A stretch of 64,000 nt of DNA from Drechmeria coniospora (taxonomy: Eukaryota > Ascomycota > Sordariomycetes > Hypocreales > Ophiocordycipitaceae): NCBI RefSeq assembly GCF_001625195.1, contig NC_054391.1, positions 5,591,157 to 5,655,156 of the forward strand, read 5' to 3'. Numbering within the stretch: position 1 is the first letter of the stretch; each line of letters opens with the position of its first letter. Below the pieces are notes generated by a model. The model was not told where the DNA came from, searched no databases, and saw only the letters and a program-made list of their open reading frames with translations. Below are positions 55,928 to 64,000 of this stretch, piece after piece. The position numbers and the translations under genes are program-made.

Positions 55928-56729
55928 TGCGGCTGACGAAGGAGAGTGAAGCGCAGGGCTGGTGGATGTCGACTCGACAACGCAGAAGAGAAGATCTTTT
56001 GTTTGGCTTTCGAGCGAGACCTGTCCGGGGTCGAACGGACGATCGAGCGAGTGCAGCAGGTTCGTAATGACGGCGTACTGTCCTCCGCAAGTGCTGTACC
56101 GTAAGCGTACTCTGTAGATATGAATGAATTGCTTGTCGCCTGCAGCCAGCGGGACATTCGGACAGGGGTGACGCGACGGGTCGAGGCTGAGCGCGCCGAG
56201 TCGTGTCAGCCCATTAAAGGTCCTCTGGCCAGGGCTCTGTCCAAGTACAGTAAGTACTTAATGCTCAATATTGAGTAAGTACTTAGGTACAGTACAAGTA
56301 CAAGCACAATGCTGACAAAGTATTATACTGCGTGTAAAATTGGACAGTACGAACAGACACTCTTCGCACAGTATGCCTTCTAAAATAATATCTTCTCTCG
56401 TAAATTACTCCTGCGAAGCTAAAACATGTACAACTACTCCGTACATGTACAACTAGTAATTAATTCTGTACTCCGTGCACTGCGGACCACCCCGTACTTA
56501 ACATCTACTCGTGAGCGTGTTTGTTGCGGTACCGAATGAATCTCCATCGCTATGCAACTCAACATAAGAGCATTGTCATGTCGCTCTTCTCCTTCGAGCG
56601 CCAGACAAGCCTCCAGAATTCAAAGGATACCACGTGCAAAGAAAGTGATGCCCCGATGTCCCCTCATTCGAAATGAACGAACGCTGCACGGCGTGGCCAG
56701 CCACGCCATGTCCAACTGCCCACCGCCCC
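55928..56729. other. Intergenic between RFC3 and the carboxypeptidase-like gene
   Basis: Contains the RFC3 promoter and the 3' region of the next gene; a small GTAC-rich island lies at 56230-56490. No gene seen. Confidence 0.6.
56230..56490. repeat. GTAC/TACGGAGTA-rich intergenic island K
   Basis: Small island with one exact TACTCCGTA at 56435-56443 and AAGTACTTA-type words. Confidence 0.5.
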
Positions 56730-58371
56730 CTACCGTCCATGCCTCCTCGTCAGGCTCGTTCGCTTATTCTCGAACCACTCACCGCCGATCCATCTGTTGA
56801 ACATGTCGAGCGCCGCCTCTGGCTGGTCGGCCGGAATGTTATGGCCGGCCTGATGGACCTGGGCAAAGGCCAGGTTCTGCGCCGTCTTGATGCGTCCGTA
56901 GGGGGCCTTGGCCGGCCCCGTCCGGAGAGCACTGTCTTGCGCCTCGTTGAAGGCGACCTTACCGGGCCAGTCGAGCTCGTTGACCCACGCGCGGTTGCCG
57001 AGCCAGTTGCATATAAAGTCGGCATCGCCGGCGTAAACGAGAACGGAGATCTGCTCGAGCATCTTTGGGACAGACCGGTGCGCAGGTCTCATCCACTCGC
57101 CACCCTCTTTCACGAGGTTGTGGTAGACGCTGTCGCTGCACTGTTCAAAGCGGTCGACCTTGACGCCGAGTGTCTCCTTGACATTTTGCAAGTTCAGGAA
57201 CTGCTTGCTGTAGCCGCCTTTACCACCGCCCTTATTGCGGCGTATATCGTACATGTCGCGGCCGGAGCCCTCGTATATCGGAAAGAGGGACATGTTGCAT
57301 TGCCAGGTCGCGCTCGAGCATATTGCCGAGTCGAGGGTGTCGTAGCATGACTTGATGAGTCTCTGACATTCCGGCAGCCCCTCGTCCATTTCCTCGCACT
57401 CGCTCCGGTTCAGGGCCGAACCATGGCCGCCCTCACCGCAGGCCATGGGTCGAAAGTACCGGTACTGGGTGAGGGGGTCGACCAAGCCGTTTCCGATCAA
57501 GACGCTCTTTAGGTTGATGTTGGAATCGTTGTGTGAAAGAATATCACTGGCAAAGGCAGGAATGAATTGTCCAGCAAACGACTGGCCGGCGATGTGAAAA
57601 TCCCGCTTCGCGTATTGGGGGAATTGGTGGAAGAATAAGGTGAGAAAGGCGTATATGTCCTTGCTCGCGGCTGCCGTCGAGCTAACGTTCTTACCGCTAC
57701 TGCTGTACGAGAAGCCGGTTCCGATAGGCTGGTCGAGGAAGATGATGGAAGCATTGCTGTTCCACGAGTGAGGGTTTCTGACTGGCTTCAGGTTTTCCTC
57801 GGGGATGGACGCAGGACCAAGCTCGTCAAACAGGCCAACCATCGACGAACAACCCGGTCCGCCGTTGAGCCAAAGGGCGACCGGATCGTTGACCGGATCA
57901 TTTCTCGATTCAAAAAACCCTTTGCATCAATATTAGCTTTCCGGGGAACACAACTGTCGGCATATGCCCACTGTACATGCAGATCCATGTACATGTGCAA
58001 CACGTTTTTGTAGAGCGAGGAGGGGGTCTCCGGCGAGATCACGTACAGTAGAAAATGTGCTTATCGTTCTCCTCGTCATCGAGGTAGCCGCTGTACTGCT
58101 TCACGCTATCGACGCCGAGGCTCGAGGGATCGACGGACCTCGCATGCAGATTGTACCCTGCCAACTGTCCATCGTACCTCTTGAAATTACCACTATCGCC
58201 CCCGATGCTTCTTTTGTCGAGGTCGGCACCGCGGACGACATGGTCCCATAAGGTGTCAGCGCGGCGGATCGTGTGCTTGTGGCCGAGACCCGAAGTGATC
58301 TCCGTCTGCTGCAACACGGCGGCGGCCGAGACGGCGGCGGCCCAGGCAAAGGTCGATATGAAAGACGGCAT
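56730..58371 (-). CDS. Serine carboxypeptidase, carboxypeptidase Y-like (S10)
   Basis: Secreted or vacuolar serine carboxypeptidase of family S10. Exons 58047-58371 and 56730-57919 (minus strand), with a 127-nt intron, give 504 residues. A signal peptide (MPSFISTFAWAAAVSAAA) is followed by a short pro-region, then CPY-type sequence: SVKQYSGYLDDEENDKHIFY, WLNGGPGCSS. The catalytic triad is Ser222, Asp407 (YAGDADFICNWLGN) and His468 (AGHNIP). Two features depart from classical CPY. The Glu before the catalytic Ser is Gln (GQSFAG instead of GESYAG), and the ~100-residue CPY propeptide is largely missing. The KCEDSSNLC-type disulfide loop is also replaced by a Gly/Lys-rich segment (RRNKGGGKGGY). 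This looks like a diverged CPY paralogue rather than the vacuolar housekeeping enzyme. Confidence 0.9.
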
Positions 58372-59059
58372 CGTGATCTCGAGCCTTTTCGAGAATCGAA
58401 TGCGTGACCCGGTATGATGGAGGGAGCGAGAAAGCCGGGGACCTTATGTTATGCGAAAGGTTGGCCGCTTCCTGGTAGCAGGATCTATGCCTGACATGCG
58501 AGTCCTGACTCGAATCCTCCAGGATTACCTTTTCTTCGTCCCCGTTGCTTCAATTTCGAAAAGGTATTCCTGAAGTGATTGCCATTGAGGTGGTGAGTTT
58601 ACATGGAGTCCATGTTTGATCGTCTCGGGTGGAGTGGTCAGGGCTGGTTCGTACGCCTCGGGCGGCAGCTTTGGTACTGCTCGTGCCGGAACTTGAAAAT
58701 GAAGGGGAGGGGGTGGGGCCCTCGTTCAATACCAATTCATATACCTGTATGGAATAGTATGGCCCATGGTTGGCTGTGCAATTTATATTCAAATAGCCGC
58801 GAGCACTCCCGCCATGTCGGTTTTACTATTTCCCCATACGCCTATAATTCCTTGTAAATAAGCAACGGAGAAGGATCGACAAATTTCACCCAGGAGTCAG
58901 CTGGTCCTGCCCCCCAGACGTATCCACCGGGCAGGAACGATCTCATGAGAAATGGCGATGACGTGGATGTACTCTCACACTGCGGAACGGGTGCGAGAGT
59001 ACTTGGGGGCATCGATGCACGATGGGAAGGAACGATAGGATGCTAGGCAAGAGATGGTC

Positions 59060-59350
59060 CATGCAGTACATGTACGTACAAGTATCGATCTATACGAGAA
59101 TACCCGTCCATGTACGGAGCAAGTACATGTCCGTATTGCAGCATAAGTGCATGCGCGGAGTACACTTGTAGGTGTACATGGATGGATACATAGACTACTG
59201 TATACTATACTGTGCACCTAGTATGTGTACATTGATGGACGCATACATGTAATTATTACAATACTAATACTGTACACGTACTGTAGCACAGTGTACTCGA
59301 GTAAGTATTCACATAGGATATATAAGTATCCCTACAAGTATTAACGAGCA
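59060..59350. repeat. GTAC-rich intergenic island L
   Basis: Rich in GTACATG, TACTGTA and AGTACACTT words, with near-copies of the 9-mer (GCGGAGTA) but no exact copy found. Confidence 0.5.
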
Positions 59351-62300
59351 TAAATGTTGTACGTGCATGGGATTTACGCTATGAAATCTGGTCACGTAAA
59401 AAGGATCAGCTCCACACCGGGCGCAGGGCCGTTCTGGGTTGGCGTTGACAAACAACCCCCGACCCCGACCCCCCAACCCAGCGCAACTGCCACCAATCAA
59501 GGTCACCTTTTCTGCTGAAACAATACATGCGCATAACCTCGGACGTGCTGATCGAGGGATCGCAATTCACTCACCGGCTCGATCGACGCCCCTTTCTCCC
59601 GGACACTCTTCGGAAATCCTCTTGAAGAGGAGAAAGCGGATTGGATTGTGGAAGTCATGCTCGGAATTTGGAGTACAATGCCCAAGGCCCACATAAAGTG
59701 CCGCCTATGCCAAATCTTGGCTGGGTATGGTATTCCCGACGAGACCTGTATGGCACTTCGGATGACCAACGCCCCGATTGCGGTAATGCCGATGTTGAAC
59801 CTGGCTCTCTGCAGTTGCAGATTCTTTGCAATTCCAATGCCACATTTCTTTGCCGGAAATCACTCTCTTGCCGTGGCCGTAATCAAACCAGTGCGCATGG
59901 CCCTATCATGAAGTGATGCATTTCACGACGGACGACGTAATGCAACGACTTCTCACAATCTATGCATAATTTCAATTTCTACTACCTTAAATATTCATAT
60001 GCCTCGGAAAGGAGAAGAAGAGGAAGCAAAAGGAATATTCAAATGGGGAATGGCGTGTCTAAACGTTGATGAAGGTCGCCGGATGATTATGATACGAGTA
60101 TTCTTGGGATATACCTTCCATGTTGCAGTAGAAATATGCCATCTCCGCATTCGGTCAAGGATTAGACCATTGTCCATGACGGAATGAGGAGCATCTTTTC
60201 TGGTTCCAGAGGGTTCATCCTCTCCTCCTGTATCACGTTGTCGTGGCGATCCATACCGTGTGTCGTGTTGTCTGACGGAGCGGGCCGTTGCTTGCCACCT
60301 GATGTCTTAAACATACATGTAGTTTATCTCATGAAACTCGGACAGCAGTGGTGGCCATGCTTGTGCCAGCATCCATCGAGATGTTTCGAGGTCAGCATGC
60401 GGACTGCCGGCCTGACATTGATCGGCGCTTCAGGCCTGGATGCGGCAGCAGAATCTGGCTGAAACTTGGAAAATGAAGAGGCATCGACGCTTCTGCTGGA
60501 ACAATGACCGGCTCGTCGTTCGAGGTAATCTACGACAAGCCACAGGTAAAAGCAGTACCATATTCTTGCGCAGAGCTCATGACCTGCGCTCGAATGTCAG
60601 ATTACCCAAGGATCGTGGGCAGGCGACGTTTGGTGGCGACTTCGGCGTGATGATGCATTTGCATCCACCATCACCCGACGCAGGCGAGGCGAGTTGTGCC
60701 GTGCCAACTCTTAACAACCCTTGTCCAAAATTAGGTGGAACATTGACCAATATTCATCACGGACGCTGCCAGCCGACATCTTTCGCATGGCACGAGCGTA
60801 AGTTGTAGCCGTATGGTTCCCCGAGGTCATTGGCATGGCCATTGGAACGACAATGACCGGAATGCAGCGAGGAAAGAGAGTGCGATAAAAGCAAGGAGGA
60901 AGGATAGTCAGAAAACGGGTGAGTGTCAAGCCGAGGGCGAGTTGAGGCTCGATCGCTGTCAGACTGGAGAATACGGCTTCCGGATTTTGCGCAGGGCGGC
61001 CGGATGCTGACTGTCGTGATACGAGCCGAGTTGTGGATCCATGAGCAGAGCGAATTCTGATGGAAGGATGGAACATTTTCCTACATCCGCATGCAGCACA
61101 CTGTGCCGTACACATTGCGTCATTGGGCGAGTATTTGTTGCATGCGACGACTCGAAGAAAGGGATCTCTGACAATGCATCATCGGATCGCTTGCTCGTAA
61201 GTGGAGATCGATCGAGCCTATGGTTTTTTCTCACATTGTCCCGGTTGTTGGGGACGGAGCAGCAAAGGATGAAAGCAAGCAAGGCTCCCGATACCCACCA
61301 CTCTGGATACCCACCACTCTGTATTATTGGAGGAAAGGCACCTGCAAGCAGGTTGTAAGTACTTATGCTCGTGTGCCTACTTCTCGTACTCGAAAAAGCC
61401 CAATCACGTCCAGCTCGAATGGGCAGAGGGCCACAGCTCAGGCGATTGGCTGAAGGGAACAGGCGTCAGCACGGAAGCGGAGGCTGCACCACCCATGTCG
61501 CTCATTGGACGACAGTCCTCGGCCGAACAGTGATGGCGTGAGAAATGGACAGGGCAGCGGCAAAAGATCCCGCGAGACTCGTTGCCTCCGGTGCCGTTCA
61601 ACCCGAACGATGTGGTAATGCTAGTTGCTGCCGAGGCGGGGCGTGTAGTGCAAAAGCACGAAGCACCATCAGGAGAACCTGCTTGGACCTGAAAGGGAAC
61701 GAGCAAACGACGTGCAGGTTCTTGTGGACCGAATGAAGGCGTCGTACGAACATGTGACAACCCAACGCACTAGCCGATGCATGTATAATATCGCGAATTT
61801 CGGTCTGTGGGTCGGAGTGGAACGCTTGCGAGCGACGAGGACGATGGTTCCAGTGGCCGCTGAATGCTCAAACGGCGCCGACATCGTCGTTGCACGCGGG
61901 CCCTGTTCTCGCGCTCCCGGGAGGAAGCAGTCGCAGATGATCCTTGCGTGTCGGCAGGTCGCGGCAGCGGGATGGTGCGTCGAGCAATCTGCGTCATCGG
62001 CCCTCGTTTCGTTGTCGCTTTCAGGGTTTAACAGGGTCCAAAGCTCCCCTGGCTCGATGGCCAAGTCCATGAGCCGATGCAGGCCAAGCCGGAACATGCT
62101 CCCGAGCGCTGTCGGATCGCCTTCCAGCCTTGGCCAAGCCCAAGGGCGCCAGGCGCCACCCGGGTGAAGTGGGGCGAGGCGCCGCAGAAGATGGCAAGAG
62201 GCCCTTGAGCGGCGGAGGAAGGTCCGTCCCGCCAGACAAACGCCACCGCAGATAACCGAGAGACCAAGGGGGAGGTTCAACGTCGTCTTTTGTCGTTGAC

Positions 62301-62449
62301 GAGCTGCCCGTCCCTTTCTAAATCCCCATAACGTGACTATGAGCACCGTGCACCTCACGAGAGCATGGTTAGGTTCCGATGCCGGACGAGATCGAGTTTG
62401 TCGGCGGGGCCGAGGGATCTTTTTCGGAGTCGAACGTGCAGGCGATGCT

Positions 62450-62770
62450 TCAGTACATGTACACTGATACTTGCACAAGTACGGAGTACGGAGTATTTAT
62501 TCACAAGTGACTGTACATGTACTTGTGCATACGCATTCGTACTGTGTATTCGTAAGTACATGTACACCTACAAATCCTTGTACACCTTCCAGCACGTACT
62601 CTAAGTACTGTACTTATGAGCAAGTGCAAGTACTTAGTGTACAGGTCTTTCCTCGTTGTTACATCCGGCAGGCGCGCTCCGCCATCTGATGCAATGGTCC
62701 ACCTGCCCTACATCATTGCTCGGCGATGTACGGAGGACTCGTAGGTGCACACGCGCATGTGCAGTTACGT
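62450..62770. repeat. GTAC/TACGGAGTA-rich intergenic island M
   Basis: A period-7 doublet of TACGGAGTA at 62480-62495, then GTACATGTAC and AAGTACTT-type words. Confidence 0.6.
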
Positions 62771-63023
62771 ACTGGTTTAGCTTGTCCTCGTGCCCGTGGT
62801 AGATGCCTGTGCGAGTCCTGCCCTGCTTGTACATGCCCACCTCTCCCGCTGTATCGTTGCTGTATCGTTGCTATTCATAAACGGCCGTCTGCTGTCTTGC
62901 CCTTTTCTCCCTGACGGCTTCACTCTTCGCCCGTGTCGCTTGCCTTCCCCAATCTCTCGCAGACTCTTCCACCCGTCGTTTCCAACGTTCCCATTTGGAA
63001 CGGCACACGGCACCCCAATTCCG

Positions 63024-64000
63024 ATGGCGATCAACCACGAGGAGACGCCTGCCGAGTATGAGGACCCCGGCGGGCGTTCCGAGGATCGATGCTAATTCCG
63101 AAGCAGCCTTCCGAAGACAATGGCAGAGTGCGTGCCGGGCAAGGATGAGGCCGACCCGACAGGTGCTTCCATCACCTCGCCCGACGTCAAGGAGACGGCG
63201 TCACCGGCCTATCATGAGACGGACCCTACACCTGACGGCGATGAGCCCAACGAATACGAGAAGCAGCATCTGCGCCGCGTCGGCGAGAACCTTCCCGTCT
63301 CCGCCTTTCTCATTGCCATCGTCGAGTTGACCGAAAGGTTCACCTACTACGGTGCCCAGGGTCTGTTCCAAAACTACATCAGCAATCCCGCCGACGGCTC
63401 GAATGGCGCCAGAGGCCTGGGGCTCGGTCACCAGGCCGCCACCGGCCTCAACCTGTTCTTCCAGTGGTTTTGCTACAGTAGGTCATGTCCTGTCTCGAGA
63501 CGTGGCTGCCGCGAGACGGCCACCGGCCGGCCAACCTGCCAACAACCACCTGGTACCTACCTACCGGTCCGCTCTGGCTGACCGCGTCCTCGTCTCCTGC
63601 TAGTCACCCCCATCCTGGGCGCCATCATATCCGACCAGTACCTGGGCAAGTACAAGACCATCCTCATCTTCTGCGCCATCTACTGGGTCGGCCTCATCAT
63701 CCTCTGGGCCACGGCTCTGCCGACTTCCTTGGAGCACGGCGCCGGCCTCGCCGGATACATCGTCGCCATCATCGTCATCGGGCTGGGGACGGGCGGCATC
63801 AAATCCAACATCGCGCCTCTCATCGCCGACCAGTATCAACGCCGCGTCATGGCCGTCAAGACGGAGAAGAGCGGCGAGCGCGTCGTCATCGACCCCGCCA
63901 TCACCTACCAGCGCATCTACATGATCTTCTACTGGTGCATCAACCTCGGCGCTCTCTCCCTCATCGCGACCCCTTTCATGGAAAAGTACGAAGGCTTCTG
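63024..64000 (+). CDS. PTR2/POT di- and tripeptide transporter, 5' part (runs off the window)
   Basis: Proton-coupled oligopeptide transporter at the plasma membrane. Exons 63024-63055, 63107-63477 and 63604 to the window edge; introns are 51 nt (GTATGA, GCTAAT branch, GCAG) and 126 nt. The protein starts MAINHEETPAD and continues through LPKTMAECVPGK; a start at the internal ATG 63120 is the alternative if the first intron is not used. An acidic cytoplasmic N-terminus precedes the first membrane segment with the POT signature ELTERFTYYG (ExxER). This is followed by GLFQNYI, ITPILGAIISDQYLGKYKTI and the second signature region GLGTGGIKSNIAPLIADQY. The C-terminal two thirds lie beyond 64000. 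Confidence 0.92.

Larger units (their letters stand above)
58372..63023. other. 4.7-kb region without a supportable gene
   Basis: Promoter of the carboxypeptidase-like gene, two GTAC-rich islands (59060-59350, 62450-62770), and AT-richer unique DNA at 59400-61500 with many short overlapping frames but no recognisable domain. A 269-codon minus frame (61669-62478) is Arg/Cys-rich and unconvincing. The last ~150 bp before 63024 are CT-rich, consistent with the PTR2 promoter. Confidence 0.55.

Noticed and set aside
61669..62478. Minus-strand frame of 269 codons
   Set aside because: Arg/Cys/Ser-rich, ends within a repeat island, no recognisable motif.

Overview
The window is nuclear DNA of a filamentous ascomycete, most likely a Sordariomycete and plausibly Hypocreales. 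The evidence is GC-rich exons, short GT-AG introns (mostly 49-130 nt, with branch-like CTAAC/CTGAC sequences), and fungus-specific families (HsbA-type wall protein, a Pezizomycotina cytochrome-b5-like membrane protein, a DCK1-type DOCK protein). I can support 23 protein genes, two of them cut by the window edges, plus one probable decayed gene. I see no tRNA, rRNA, CRISPR or intact transposon. Exon borders were placed by eye from reading frame, splice consensus and family conservation.

Layout. 1-7 kb: 3' part of an MFS sugar porter, an LYR-motif mitochondrial protein convergent with frataxin, AP-3 sigma, and a small mitochondrial membrane protein divergent from cytosolic leucyl-tRNA synthetase (6.9-10.3 kb). 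10.3-18.5 kb is gene-poor; it holds only a small GPI-type secreted protein and DPH3. 18.5-27.7 kb: a peroxisomal ABC half-transporter (ABCD family) and, convergent with it, a 2,045-residue DOCK-type Rac exchange factor. 27.7-31.1 kb is repeat-rich and empty. 31.1-34 kb: a GNAT acetyltransferase and the divergent ribosomal protein pair RPS5/RPS25. 34-37.3 kb is again repeat-rich. 37.3-48.4 kb: ADP/ATP carrier, CENP-X (MHF2), a decayed gene, a GPI-type cupredoxin, a MAPR/cytochrome-b5-like protein, a coiled-coil protein and a BTB protein. 50.3-58.4 kb: an HsbA-type wall protein, RFC3 and a carboxypeptidase-Y-like protein, separated by empty stretches. 58.4-63 kb has no supportable gene. The window ends inside a PTR2/POT peptide transporter.

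The genes are mostly unlinked housekeeping functions: translation (LeuRS, RPS5, RPS25, DPH3), mitochondria (frataxin, LYR protein, ADP/ATP carrier), DNA replication and centromere (RFC3, CENP-X), trafficking and cytoskeleton (AP-3 sigma, DOCK), peroxisome import, nutrient uptake and cell surface. There is no secondary-metabolite or effector cluster. Two links are functionally suggestive: the LYR protein beside frataxin, and the shared promoter of two small-subunit ribosomal proteins.

The strongest unexplained signal lies outside the genes. A 9-mer, TACGGAGTA (reverse complement TACTCCGTA), occurs at least 56 times by my manual count. About 0.5 would be expected in 64 kb on both strands at equal base frequencies. 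All copies are intergenic. They cluster in islands rich in GTAC and TAC/GTA triplets and often form period-7 doublets, a period-12 triplet or near-perfect palindromes. Its origin and function are unknown to me.
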